A stretch of 64,000 nt of DNA. Source: Agrobacterium vitis. GTDB lineage: Bacteria; Pseudomonadota; Alphaproteobacteria; Rhizobiales; Rhizobiaceae. Shown one piece after another: positions 36,985 through 45,844 of this stretch (position 1 is its first letter; the number at the start of each line of letters is the position of its first letter). The DNA lies in assembly GCF_037039395.1 (NCBI RefSeq), contig NZ_CP146243.1, forward strand, positions 62,001 through 126,000, given 5' to 3'. The position numbers were made by a program, and so were the translations under genes. The notes under the pieces are model-generated. The model did no database searches and was not told where the DNA came from. It saw nothing but the letters and a program-made list of their open reading frames with translations.

Positions 36985-37081
36985 TAATATTCACGACGCT
37001 TCGTGCCGTTTGTTGCGATTTTTTCGGTATAACCCGCACTCATGATTTACCCTCTCTCGCATCGTTTCGCTCACTCCCGCA

Positions 37082-37190
37082 ATGGAACCGTCATCAACTC
37101 GGTCGCCTTGCCTGCCAACCTGGACACCGTCGCGTGGCCGCGAAACCAGCGAATCCGACACTGCCCTTGCTACCGGTATTGCCCTCAAAT
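37082..37190 (+). pseudogene. DUF1403 5' fragment, second copy
   Basis: The frame reads MEPSSTRSPCLPTWTPS and then ETSESDTALATGIALKS, homologous to residues 1-44 of the DUF1403 protein at 12851. Similarity stops at the same Ser codon at which the IS interrupts the first copy. MFS-type sequence follows in another frame. The two copies are diverged, so this is not a recent duplication. Confidence 0.75.
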
Positions 37191-37646
37191 CAATTGTTCT
37201 TCGCCAGCAGCGCGACCTCACTCGTTTTCTCTGTCTATGCCGGAATGGTGACTGATCGGAAGAACCGTCGTTATGTTATTCGTCAAGACAAAGCTTTGAG
37301 ACTTCTTGGTGTTGCCGCTTTGGCAGTCGGTGCGCTTAGTTTTCCATCTGCACCATGGCTGTTTGCTTACGCTGTTCTGTTTTCGGTAGGCACCGCCATG
37401 AACGCCGGCGTTTTAGATGGGATCGTCCAATTGGCCGGCGATGAATAGCTGCGCATGAAGCTCTCCATCCGGATCTCTATCTGTCGCCAGGTGGGAATCT
37501 TGTGCGGGACAGCTCTCGGAGGTGTAGCCCTTCACTATTTTCCAGCCATTTGGTCGGTGTTGTTGATGGTGGTACTTATGAGGGTGCAATTCATCATCAG
37601 TAGTTTTTTTGCTAACTATCAAAACGCCCCTTCAAATGTGCTCTGA
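37191..37646 (+). pseudogene. MFS transporter fragment
   Basis: The frame contains YAGMVTDRKNRRYVIRQDKA, then several hydrophobic helices (LRLLGVAALAVGALSF), a TAG stop at 37446-37448, and continues in the same frame with KLSIRISICRQVGILCGTAL. This is the N-terminal half of a major facilitator superfamily exporter, lacking both ends and carrying an internal stop. Non-functional. Confidence 0.72.
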
Positions 37647-37744
37647 TCCCCCAAAACTGGACCGTTCATAAGTAGAGTTTTCCGCGGTATGACGTGCACC
37701 CCGATTTTGGGCCAGCGGGAGCTGGAATTTTCCGGGGTTAAGGC

Positions 37745-38540
37745 TCATGTTGGCGCAGGTGCCGATGAGCCGTTCATGAGCGAAATCGGCACCTTGTTGC
37801 CGATCGCGCTGTGTGGCCGGAACTCGTTATAGTCTCTACGCCAATCCTCCATCTTTGCCCTCGCGTCGTCAAGGCTCATAAACCAGTGGGCGTTCAGGCA
37901 CTCTGCTCGGAACTTGCCATTAAAACTCTCGATGTAGCTGTTGTCCGTCGGCTTGCGCGGCCGCGAGAAGTCAAGCACGACGCCTCTATGATAGGCCCAG
38001 AGATCGAGGTCACGAGAGATGAATTCGCTGCCGTTGTCCACCCGAATGGTGGCCGGGTAACCGACCTGCCGGCATATGCGTTCGAGGGTCTGCACGACGT
38101 CCTCCCCTTTATAGCTGAAGCGGGCATCTACCGCCGGAGAGAAGCGCGAGAAGGTATCGACAACCGTGAGAACCCTGATCTTGCGACCTGTGGCCAGTTG
38201 GTCATGCACGAAATCCATGGCCCAGTCGTCGTTCGAACGGGTGGCTGCGGTGCGGTCCGATCGCAGCTTTGCTTTGACGCGCCGTTTTGGCACCTTGTTG
38301 CGCAGTTGCAGGTCCATCTCCTTGTAAAGACGATAGATTTTCTTCGGATTCACCACCCAGCCGTCACGCCTGATCAAGACATGCACACGACGATAGCCAT
38401 AGCGCACCCGCGTCTGGCAGATATCCTTGATCTTCAGCTTCAGTTCGGCCTGATCGCCGCGCTTGGACTTGTAGACATAAAGGGACCGGTCGATCTTCAA
38501 CACAGCGCATGCGCGTCGGATCGAAACGTCTTGATCCTGT
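37745..38540 (-). pseudogene. IS407-group transposase OrfB, frameshifted at its 5' end
   Basis: The long frame contains the integrase core: DDWAMDFVHDQLATG (first Asp), YPATIRVDNGSEFISRDLD (second Asp) and PTDNSYIESFNGKFRAECLN (Glu). Slippage at the A6 run near 38575 would give KKALRPDGKRNLVDRIKT. That frame then hits a stop, while DVSIRRACAVLKIDRSLY continues one base out of phase. A frameshift near 38535 therefore breaks the OrfAB fusion. Confidence 0.75.
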
Positions 38541-38567
38541 CGACAAGATTACGCTTGCCGTCAGGCC

Positions 38568-38834
38568 TCAGAGCTTTTTTGACAGCACATCCTGGAGCAT
38601 GGCCTTGTCCAGCGAAAGGTCGGCGACGATCCGTTTCAGTTTGGCATTTTCCTCTTCCAGCTGCCGCAGGCGCTTCATCTCCGAGGGCATCAGGCCGGCG
38701 TATCTTTTGCGCCAATTGTAGAACGTCGCATCGGAAATTCCTGCCTTGCGGCAGACCTCGCCAATGGGCGTTCCACCTTCCGCCTGCTTCAACACAAACG
38801 CGATTTGCGCTTCCGTAAACCTCGAGGCCTTCAT
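38568..38834 (-). CDS. IS407-group transposase OrfA
   Basis: An 88-residue protein, MKASRFTEAQIAFVLKQAEG, with a helix-turn-helix (PIGEVCRKAGISDATFYNW) and a C-terminal leucine zipper (RLRQLEEENAKLKRIVADL). GGAGAA lies before the ATG. It probably supplies only a DNA-binding subunit, since OrfB is broken. Confidence 0.85.
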   Translation of the reverse strand: MKASRFTEAQIAFVLKQAEGGTPIGEVCRKAGISDATFYNWRKRYAGLMPSEMKRLRQLEEENAKLKRIVADLSLDKAMLQDVLSKKL

Positions 38835-38959
38835 CAAATTCTCCTCTTCTTCCCAAAAGGGATCATAAGTGGAAAATTCCAGTTCAAAATGGCCCAATTT
38901 ATGGGGGCACGTCACAAAGTATTCACAGGATATTATTTCAGCATGGAAAGAAGGGGAGC

Positions 38960-39640
38960 ACCTCCATCGCTACGCGGACCTTCGGTTCAAGTGGCGACAT
39001 TTTCAGGGTGAGGTTATCCTTTGGGAGGTATGCTGGTACTGTCATTATGGTGTCAGCTACCGCGATCATTGAGCACATGATGGGTGAGTGGGGCGTGGCG
39101 GTGGATCACTCCACACTCTATCGCTGGGTCCAGAAATACGCTTCGGAGATTCAAAAACGGCTGCGCTGGCGCTGGCGCAGACGGCAATCAACGAGCTGGC
39201 GTGTCGACGAAACCTATGTAAAGGTCCGCAGACAATGGACTTATCTCTACCGGGCTGTCGACAAATTCGGCAACACGATCGATTTTTATCTTTCCCCAAC
39301 CCGCAATGCCAAAGTGGCAAAGCGCTTTCACGGTAAAGTCTTAAATTGCCTGAAGGATTGGGAGAAGCCGACTGTCATCAACACTGACAAGACACTGGCC
39401 GACGCCGACGGTATCGTCGCTTACAGAACTGAAGACTGAAGGCAAATGCCCCGGAGAGCTCGTGCATCGGCAGGTTCAATATCTGAACAACTTGGTTGAG
39501 GCTGATCACGGCAAGCTGAAGCAGGTGATCAGACCGGTGAGAGGGTTCAAACGCTGAAAACCGCCTACGCCACGATCAAGGGTTTTGAGGTCATGCGCAC
39601 TTTGCGCAAAGGCCAGGCAGCTATTTTCAACCTGACAGGT
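38960..39640 (+). pseudogene. IS6-family transposase, multiply frameshifted
   Basis: Pieces in different frames add up to an IS6/IS26-type transposase: FKWRHFQGEVILWEVCWYCH, then MGEWGVAVDHSTLYRWVQKY, STSWRVDETYVKVRRQW (first Asp), VINTDKTLADADGI (second Asp), and after another frameshift NNLVEADHGKLKQVIRP (Glu region) to the C-terminus. At least two frameshifts; dead. Confidence 0.8.
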
Positions 39641-40155
39641 GGTAATCCCCCCGTATTAACGGGGCCGACCAGTAGAATTTAGGCTGGCATTGTCAGTTTC
39701 TGCCTCGGCGTGATGCCGCCGATGGCCATATTGGGTCTATCGTTGTTGTATGTCCAGAGCCAGCGTGTGGCGTGATCCTGAACCGCTTGCATGGCCATCT
39801 CCTTGCGTTGAGATGGCCTCAGCGCTTTTTTCCGAGCGCTTCCTTCAGAAGATCGTTTTGCATGCTCAGTTCCGCATACATCTTCTTCAGTCGCCGGTTC
39901 TCGTCCTCCATGCTCTTCATCTGCGAAACCATCGACGCATCCATGCCGCCCAGCCGCGCCCGCCATTTATAAAAGCTGGCGTCGCTCATGCCGTGCTCCC
40001 GGCAAAGCTGCGCCACCGGAACGCCGTCCTCGGCTTGCCGAAGGATCGCCATGATCTGAGCGTCGCTAAATCGTGAGGTCTTCATCGAAATCCTCTCCAA
40101 AATCGTTGTGAGAAAATTCTACTTTTAAACCCGGGTAGTTTGCGGGGGGATTACC
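39641..40155 (-). mobile_element. IS3-family deletion derivative, 515 bp
   Basis: Both ends carry GGTAATCCCCCCG in inverted orientation. OrfA (starting at 40085, MKTSRFSDAQIMAILRQAED) is intact and frameshifts into RPSQRKEMAMQAV. The frame then jumps directly to the last residues of OrfB (HATRWLWTYNNDRPNMAIGG). About 750 bp of the transposase core are missing, so the element cannot transpose by itself. Confidence 0.82.
39819..40085 (-). CDS. IS3-family OrfA of the deletion derivative
   Basis: An 88-residue helix-turn-helix protein (VAQLCREHGMSDASFYKW) with a coiled-coil tail (SMEDENRRLKKMYAELSMQN). An upstream ATG at 40100 adds five residues. The GGAGAGG-type signal (reading from about 40100) supports starts in this region. 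It is orphaned because the catalytic OrfB is deleted. Confidence 0.75.
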   Translation of the reverse strand: MKTSRFSDAQIMAILRQAEDGVPVAQLCREHGMSDASFYKWRARLGGMDASMVSQMKSMEDENRRLKKMYAELSMQNDLLKEALGKKR

Positions 40156-40191
40156 GTGGAGGTGAGGCGGCGAGCGCCCCGAACATGAGGC

Positions 40192-41142
40192 CTAGATGTT
40201 TAGTCCCGGCATTTGATGGATCGGATCAATGATGAAACGATCCGGCACCAAAGTCCATCGTTTACAAATGAATTCGTAGGGCGTGAGGCCTTTTAGGGTC
40301 TTGAGCCTTCGCCCGAAATTATAGGCATCAATGAAGTCGGCGAGATGCCTTTTGAGTTGGTCGTGATTGTCGTAGTAGAAACGCTTGACGGTCGCTTCCT
40401 TGATCGTCCGGTTCATTCGCTCGACCTGCCCATTGGTCCAAGGATGCTTCACCTTTGTCAGCCGGTGTTCGATATTCTTCTCGTCACAGACCCGGTCGAA
40501 GATGTGATGGAAGGCGTAGAGATCGCAGGCCCGATTGGTGAACTGAATGCCGTTGTCCGTCAGAACCGTATGGATGGCATAGGGCACAGCCTTGACCAGA
40601 TTGCGCAGGAATTGGGCTGCATTCATCTTTCCGGCTTTGGCGTAAAGCTCGACGAAGGCAAACTTGGACGTTCTATCAATGGCCACAAACAGATAGAGCT
40701 TGCCCTCAGCGGTCTGGACTTCAGCGATATCGATGTGAAAGTAGCCAATGGGGTAACTCTTGAACTTCTTTTTTGGCTCCTTGTCGCCCTCGACTTCCGG
40801 CAGTCGTGAAATGTCATGGCGCTGTAGGCATCGATGTAAGGACGAGCGCGTCAGATGCGGGATTGTTGGCTGAAGGGCATAAAGGCAATCATCCAAAGGT
40901 AGAAGCGTGTGCCTGCGGAAGGCGACAATCACGGCCTCCTCCTCAAGGCTCAAGACTGTCGAATGCGGTTCCTTCGGCCCGGTCGCCAAATCGGCAACCG
41001 ATGTGCGCTTCTTCCACTTGGCAACGGTCTTCGGGTTGATCCCATACCGCTTTGAGAGCGCTCTCAGGCTCTCTTGACTATTTTGTATTGCTCGACGGAT
41101 TGCCTCTGTCGTTGTGGCGCGACCGTGTAGAACCTGGCCCAT
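40192..41142 (-). CDS. IS481-family transposase
   Basis: A 316-residue transposase. The N-terminal helix-turn-helix is SLRALSKRYGINPKTVAKWK. The rve integrase core contains GYFHIDIAEVQTAEGK (first Asp), VLTDNGIQFTNRA (second Asp) and HPWTNGQVERMNRTIKEAT (Glu). The stop codon (TAG at 40192) lies in the flanking CCTAG, so the coding sequence uses the target site to terminate. It starts MGQVLHGRATTTEAI; a start 5 codons earlier is possible. Looks intact. Confidence 0.88.
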   Translation of the reverse strand: MGQVLHGRATTTEAIRRAIQNSQESLRALSKRYGINPKTVAKWKKRTSVADLATGPKEPHSTVLSLEEEAVIVAFRRHTLLPLDDCLYALQPTIPHLTRSSLHRCLQRHDISRLPEVEGDKEPKKKFKSYPIGYFHIDIAEVQTAEGKLYLFVAIDRTSKFAFVELYAKAGKMNAAQFLRNLVKAVPYAIHTVLTDNGIQFTNRACDLYAFHHIFDRVCDEKNIEHRLTKVKHPWTNGQVERMNRTIKEATVKRFYYDNHDQLKRHLADFIDAYNFGRRLKTLKGLTPYEFICKRWTLVPDRFIIDPIHQMPGLNI

Positions 41143-41198
41143 AGTGCTTCCTTCCATTCGAGGGAAAATAATGCACCATTAAAGTCCGGGATCAAACA
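40197..41198 (-). mobile_element. IS481-family insertion sequence, 1002 bp
   Basis: The ends read TGTTTAGTCCCGGCATTTGA (left) and, reversed, TGTTTGATCCCGGACTTTAA (right). Flanks are CCTAGA and CCTAGG, consistent with a CCTAG target duplication. The insertion cut the ureidoglycine aminohydrolase gene. Confidence 0.85.
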
Positions 41199-41204
41199 CC
41201 TAGG

Positions 41205-41632
41205 TGGTGGATGGCCTGCAACCGCCGCCGGCCATCTTCACCTATGAAGACGCTTGCGAGATGCACCCCATGCCCGATACCGAGGGCCGATGGGCGACGA
41301 CCCGCTTCATCGATCCGGCCGATGTGCGCTACGACATGCACCTCAACATCGTCACCTTCGAGCCGGGCGCCATCATTCCCTTCATGGAAACGCATATCAT
41401 GGAGCATGGGCTCTACGTGCTGGAGGGAAAGGCCGTCTATCGCTTGAACGAGGACTGGGTTGAGGTCGAGGCCGGCGACTATATGTGGCTCCGCTCGTTC
41501 TGTCCTCAGGCCTGTTATGTCGGCGGCCCGGGACGCTTCCGCTACCTGCTCTACAAGGAAGTCAACCGCCATCCGGATTCGTACAGGTCGGATTGTACTA
41601 GCCTGCCTGAAATTGAAAATTCAATGAGTTAG
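41205..41632 (+). pseudogene. (S)-ureidoglycine aminohydrolase, 3' fragment
   Basis: About 125 residues of the C-terminal cupin domain are preserved: HPMPDTEGRWATTRFIDPAD, FEPGAIIPFMETHIMEHGLY (metal-binding His/Glu) and VLEGKAVYRLNEDWVEVEAG. The N-terminal half is lost at the IS481 end. The extreme C-terminus after NRHPD also departs from the family, suggesting a second rearrangement near 41580. The enzyme acts in purine (allantoin) degradation; this copy is non-functional. Confidence 0.8.
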
Positions 41633-41696
41633 ACAAAATCGCTGTCTTATAAAAGACGGGTTGAAGGTTGGAATCCGTTCAAGGCGATCGATGATT

Positions 41697-43235
41697 TTAG
41701 AGTGCCTTACTCATCGACCAAGAGGTGCGCTCAGCGATGAATTCCGCGAACGGTTTGACGTTCATGTGGACGCTCGCCTGTCCAAGGCCGGCCAAATAAG
41801 TTGACCGATCCTCAACCCTAACCACTGCCCATGGAAACCCACCCGAGGCGAACATGGCGTTCATCAGGAAGCGCGCCATCCGTCCGTTGCCGTCAGGGTA
41901 GGGATGAACATAGCCTATCAACCAGTGGCCAAGGACTGCCCTAACCGCTGGCTCGCTTTCCTTCTCCAGTAGATCGAACAGGGTCTCCATTCCATCCGGA
42001 ACTGCTTCGGAACGCGGTGGTACATGCCATGATCCGCGGAGATATACAGGGTGGTTTCGATAGCCCGCGAGGGCGCTGGGTTTCAGAATACCTGCGGCGA
42101 CCGACGGGCCGAACAGTTCGCGGTACCAATCCCTATGTTGTTTACGGATAACGGCTCCTGCCGGTGCACCGCGGAGAATCTCAGTAACAGATTCCTTCAC
42201 GCTCTGAAATGCCTGCCAATAACCGCGTGCTGCCAGGGCGTCCCGGTTTTGCCTATCCTGCTGATCCACATCCGGATCCCACGTACCAGCGCGCACGCGA
42301 TCAATGAGTTCCGGAGTAACGCTGTAGCCTTCGATCGAAAGTGAATGGTATGCGTCGTTCTTGTATATGTCCTCGACCGATTTCATGAAAGCGACTGTGT
42401 CCGAGGGAAGTCCGGGTGCAGCAGGAAAAACATCGAGGACCGCCTGACGCTGGCTTTCCCATATAGCATTGAGGCGCGCCACAATGGGAGATCCACCGAC
42501 AGCTAAGGTGGAGACTTGCTGGTTTTGATCGAACGGGTCGGTCTCTCTAACGTCGTACATCGCGCCTTTCATCGTTTTCAAGATATCGTCGGCGAACTCG
42601 CCTTTTCCTATGCGCCGAAATGCCCCGGCCAGGCGGCCTGCCACGGCCGAATGCCCTCCGTCGAGTAATCGACCGAGGACACCCGACACATCGCGCATGG
42701 ATTTCAGCACGATCTGGGCTTCGATAGGTGATCTTTGGAAAAACGCTTCAGCAACTTTTACCAGGGCGGCGTCCGCAGTATAGAACCTCAATCCGTTTTT
42801 CTCGATGAGATCCTCGCGCGGTGGCATTTGCTTGGTCTTGAGATCGTAGATGGATGTGCCAAAAAGCAGTGATAAATTGTTGCCCGTTGCCTTTGGACTG
42901 TTGACGATCACCTGGGGCGGAATCGCAGTTGCTTCTGCGTGGAGTAGCATCGATTGTTCCGGTGACAGATGCCATTCCCGTCCAAAGCGGTCGTTGCAGT
43001 AGAGGGAGCAGAACTCCCAGAATGAAGCGTACCAAAGGGTTGTGTCGCCGTCTTGGGACTGGGGTGCCGTTGACATTTGCCAGCCGCGGATGACTTCTTG
43101 GAGAAATCCGCTCCGTGTAAGGCGCTCTCGGTGTAGTCGGCTGAACTCGTCGGACTTGAATATTCGACGCCCGCCATCCTGCAATGTTTTGAGGGCTTGC
43201 AGGGCGTCAGCCAACTTTTCATTTGGTGTAGCCAT
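41697..43235 (-). CDS. Fic family protein (AMPylase-type)
   Basis: A 512-residue protein with a C-terminal Fic domain. The active-site loop is HPYPDGNGRMAR beginning at His444 (consensus HPFx(D/E)GNGRxxR), so transfer of AMP (or another nucleotide moiety) to target hydroxyls is expected. An upstream S-L-S-I-E-G segment (Ser298 to Gly303) matches the autoinhibitory (S/T)xxxE(G/N) motif, so activity is probably self-restrained. The N-terminal 290 residues are unrecognised (MATPNEKLADALQALKTLQD). The ATG at 43235 is preferred over one at 43289 because homologues, as I recall, begin there. It stands alone between IS relics, preceded by a 24-bp tandem array. Target unknown. Confidence 0.87.
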   Translation of the reverse strand: MATPNEKLADALQALKTLQDGGRRIFKSDEFSRLHRERLTRSGFLQEVIRGWQMSTAPQSQDGDTTLWYASFWEFCSLYCNDRFGREWHLSPEQSMLLHAEATAIPPQVIVNSPKATGNNLSLLFGTSIYDLKTKQMPPREDLIEKNGLRFYTADAALVKVAEAFFQRSPIEAQIVLKSMRDVSGVLGRLLDGGHSAVAGRLAGAFRRIGKGEFADDILKTMKGAMYDVRETDPFDQNQQVSTLAVGGSPIVARLNAIWESQRQAVLDVFPAAPGLPSDTVAFMKSVEDIYKNDAYHSLSIEGYSVTPELIDRVRAGTWDPDVDQQDRQNRDALAARGYWQAFQSVKESVTEILRGAPAGAVIRKQHRDWYRELFGPSVAAGILKPSALAGYRNHPVYLRGSWHVPPRSEAVPDGMETLFDLLEKESEPAVRAVLGHWLIGYVHPYPDGNGRMARFLMNAMFASGGFPWAVVRVEDRSTYLAGLGQASVHMNVKPFAEFIAERTSWSMSKAL

Positions 43236-43309
43236 TTTGGTTCTCACGACCTCGTTGTTCTTGCGCGAACTCACAATGCCGCGTCTCATAAGGCAATGCT
43301 TGCATCATT

Positions 43310-43453
43310 ACACGTTTTTGATGTCGTTTATATGCGCGTTTTTAACGTTGAATCAATACGCGTTCAAGGTGATGATTTAATAAACGTTTTTGATGATGAG
43401 TCATAACGCGTCTTTGGTGTCGTGAGTCATCACAGCATTTCGTGTCGAGCTAA
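43310..43453. repeat. Tandem array of 24-bp imperfect repeats upstream of fic
   Basis: Five units start at 43310, 43334, 43358, 43382 and 43406, exactly 24 bp apart, with a sixth degraded unit at 43430. The core is ACGCGTTTTTGATG. CGT at positions 4-6 and G at 14 and 17 are invariant in the five good units. On the plus strand one frame reads as 8-residue units of the type RVFDVESx, with a stop after unit four. Confidence 0.8.
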
Positions 43454-43479
43454 GCAGCCTGCTTCAAGACGCAAAAGTG

Positions 43480-43495
43480 GGTGTTGTCACGTTAA
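43480..43495 (+). repeat. 16-bp IS-end-like motif, copy 1
   Basis: GGTGTTGTCACGTTAA. The identical 16-mer is at 47787-47802, and an inverted copy with one change is at 54510-54525. Here it abuts the truncation point of an IS110 transposase. Confidence 0.7.
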
Positions 43496-43742
43496 ACGGC
43501 TTTACGTAGATCGGTGGAATTAGCCGTACATTATGACCACAGCCTTGAGCAAAGCGGCCCCAGAAATAGCTGGTGGCACAGGCCTCCATAGTGACGATGC
43601 ACGGCGACTGCTCGTTCAAAAGTTGCTGTAATCGGGTTCGCGAGAGAAGCCGGTTGAATAGAACTGCCCCGCCGCGATCAGTTCCACAGACTTGGAAGCT
43701 CCGCTTCGCGAGGTCGATCGCAAGGATATGCACCTGCGTCAT
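43496..43742 (-). pseudogene. IS110-family transposase, N-terminal fragment
   Basis: The frame reads MTQVHILAIDLAKRSFQVCG with the DEDD-type N-terminal Asp, then CIVTMEACATSYFWGR and IPPIYVKPF. Similarity ends at the 16-bp motif at 43480-43495. About 80 residues of some 340 remain. Confidence 0.82.
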
Positions 43743-44157
43743 CTGCCTTTCCTCCGTGAGCGCCACCATGGCGCTGGGCAGGCATCATACTTCGATGCCG
43801 GCCGGAGGGGGCATCACCCCATCAGTTCACGTCGCTGCTATCCCAGAGATTTCGTTTCTCCTCGGATACTTGGAGCCGCACTCGTTCTATCATTCTATCA
43901 TGCTTTCGAACGTGGACAGGTACGACATCTGAACAATTACAGCACGAGCTGAGAACACGGTCCGGTAACACAGGCTGAGCATTTCGATTTGAGCTCCGAT
44001 ACGTCGAGCGTCTCCTTCGGGAGGATGGATATCGGACCAAACATGTCGAGGACGCCAACCACTTCTTATCGAGCACAGCCCTGACGGTGCGGCAGGTGGC
44101 GAAGGAACTTCAAGAATCCGAGTGAGTTATTTCCGCAAACCAACCAGGAGGTTCGAA
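43743..44157. other. Remnant DNA between IS110 fragment and DUF3606 gene
   Basis: No intact gene. From about 43987 to 44125 the plus strand reads FELRYVERLLREDGYRTKHV and continues plausibly to ALTVRQVAKELQESE and a stop, but has no start codon and is cut off upstream by a TGA. It is probably the 3' end of a lost gene. Confidence 0.4.
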
Positions 44158-44334
44158 ATGGTAACCACAACTCGCGGACGCAATCAAGACAGGGCTCGTG
44201 TCGCGGCAGGACAGGATCACGAAGTGAGCTACGAGGCGAAGAAGGAGGGCGTGTCCCAGTCAGAGGTCAAGGAGGCTGTAAAGTCTGTCGGGAACAGCCG
44301 GACCGATGTCGAAGAGAAGCTCAAGAATGAATGA
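44158..44334 (+). CDS. DUF3606 domain protein
   Basis: A 58-residue protein, MVTTTRGRNQDRARVAAGQD, continuing HEVSYEAKKEGVSQSEVKEA to VKSVGNSRTDVEEKLKNE. This matches the small DUF3606 family common in Rhizobiales, usually of unknown function. AGGAGG lies just upstream of the ATG. An in-frame ATG at 44122 lacks such a site. Probably cytoplasmic; no obvious operon partner. Confidence 0.8.
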   Translation: MVTTTRGRNQDRARVAAGQDHEVSYEAKKEGVSQSEVKEAVKSVGNSRTDVEEKLKNE

Positions 44335-44818
44335 CAGCGGTCTCCTCGGCACGGTAGCAGATACCCGTCCGCTCGACGGTCGCGAGACAGACGAAACAAG
44401 GCAGACAGCATTGCGCGATGTGCAGCGTGCCGAAGTTTCGTTGATGGTGACGAAGGACAGCGGCCTCGGCAGCCCTGATTTAGCTGCGGAAAGGCGAGTG
44501 GCTGATGGAGCGACGCCGCGCAGGGGACCCCATCAAAACTGTCGCCGTCTACGGGCGACCGCTCAATCTACGCGATGAAGGCGTCGATGAATGTGAACGT
44601 TGCCTAGGGTCGCTCAGTCTGCGTCACGCGAACGGCGCGAGGGATGATCTCGAACCTAGCATTGGGGAGCGCCGCCGCGAAGGCGGCGCTATATTGCGGC
44701 GTTACGATCCTATCGCTTTCGCTTCAGATCAGCGTGAGCGATGGGGTGGACGCTCCCACTCAACGGCATCTTCGTGCCAGAATGGTTGTGTTGGAAACCA
44801 TTACAAAGGAGAGCGTCC
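44335..44818. other. Stretch before the IS110 element, no gene recognised
   Basis: Short frames on the plus strand show no family resemblance. The last 100 bp or so, ending in AAAGGAG, are probably the 5' non-coding end of the IS110 element, whose exact boundary cannot be fixed because the family lacks clear terminal repeats. Confidence 0.4.
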
Positions 44819-45844
44819 ATGGAAAAGGTTAGCATAATCGGCTTGGATTTGGCCAAAAGCATAATTCAAATCCATGCGGCCAGCGTAGACGGCTCGGTGC
44901 TTTTTCGGCGGAAGATTTCGAGCAAGAAGTTGCTTTCCTTCCTATCGGAGGTCGATCCTTGCGTTGTGGCGATGGAAGCATGTGCCGGAAGCCACCATTG
45001 GGGCCGCGAGATTGCCAAACTTGGGCATCGAGTGAAGCTGATTGCGCCCATTTACGTCAAGCCGTTCGTCAAGCGCCAGAAGAACGATGCAGCCGATGCG
45101 GAAGCTATCTGCGAGGCGGCTATGCGACCAACTATGCGTTTCGTCGCAGTCAAAAGTGAGGAGAAGCAGGCTGCGGCGACGGTATTCAAAGTACGTGACC
45201 TTCTCGTGCGGCAAAAGACCCAGATTATCAATGCGCTGCGTGGTCTAATGGCAGAGTTTGGAATTACCGTTCCACAAGGGCCCTCACATGTCGGAGTTCT
45301 GATCAATCACGTTGAAGATGATAGCTCAAGCTTGACGGAGGCAGCACGCGCACCCTGTTTGGCACTGGTTTTGACGCTGCGGGCACTCATTGATAAGGTT
45401 CGGGAACTTGATCTGGAGATTGGTCGGAGGGCTCGGCATGATGATGTTGCCAAGCGGCTCATGAGCATTCCCGGAATTGGCCCTGTCATCGCAACGGCGC
45501 TCGAAGCCTTAGCGCCGCCAGTTGAGACATTTACACGAGGTCGAGATTTCTCCGCGTGGATGGGTTTGACACCGCGGCAGCATTCGTCTGGCGGCAAGCC
45601 ACGGCTCGGCAAGACCTCGAAGATGGGGCAGCGAGATCTTCGACGACTGTTGATCATAGGGGCATCAGCCGTTGTTCGCTGGGCGTCAAGGCGCGGGGCG
45701 GTTGAAGGGTCCTGGTTGTCGCGCATGATCGGCAAAAAGCCGCCGATGCTGATCACCGTTGCACTCGCCAACCGTATGGGGCGTATTGCCTGGGCGCTTA
45801 TGACAAACGGAGGCCGCTACGAGGAAAAGAGGATCGCAGCATAA
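44819..45844 (+). CDS. IS110-family transposase
   Basis: A 341-residue DEDD transposase. The N-terminal RuvC-like domain shows IIGLDLAKSIIQIHAA (Asp), VVAMEACAGSHHWGRE (Glu) and KNDAADAEAICEA (Asp-Asp). The C-terminal domain contains MSIPGIGPVIATALEAL and the serine-bearing DFSAWMGLTPRQHSSGGK. AAAGGAG precedes the ATG. Full length, so the element may be active. Confidence 0.92.
   Translation: MEKVSIIGLDLAKSIIQIHAASVDGSVLFRRKISSKKLLSFLSEVDPCVVAMEACAGSHHWGREIAKLGHRVKLIAPIYVKPFVKRQKNDAADAEAICEAAMRPTMRFVAVKSEEKQAAATVFKVRDLLVRQKTQIINALRGLMAEFGITVPQGPSHVGVLINHVEDDSSSLTEAARAPCLALVLTLRALIDKVRELDLEIGRRARHDDVAKRLMSIPGIGPVIATALEALAPPVETFTRGRDFSAWMGLTPRQHSSGGKPRLGKTSKMGQRDLRRLLIIGASAVVRWASRRGAVEGSWLSRMIGKKPPMLITVALANRMGRIAWALMTNGGRYEEKRIAA

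Larger units (their letters stand above)
37690..38914 (-). mobile_element. IS3-family (IS407 group) element, 1225 bp, defective
   Basis: Inverted ends: left TGACGTGCACCCC, right (reversed) TGACGTGCCCCCAT, both followed by GGGCCA and CTGGAATTTTCC. It contains orfA and a frame-disrupted orfB. No clear target duplication is seen. Confidence 0.82.

Noticed and set aside
37644..37689. IS-end-like sequence TGATCCCCCAAAACTGGACC
   Set aside because: It resembles an IS3-family terminus but has no partner end in the window, so it is not annotated as an element.
43042..43406. Plus-strand frames over the fic 5' region as a protein gene
   Set aside because: They lie mostly antisense to the fic coding sequence and lack a ribosome binding site. 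Only the 24-bp periodic part is of interest, and it is reported as a repeat.
44335..44740. Short overlapping plus-strand frames after the DUF3606 gene
   Set aside because: Composition is not protein-like and no start signal is visible. Part is probably the IS110 left end.
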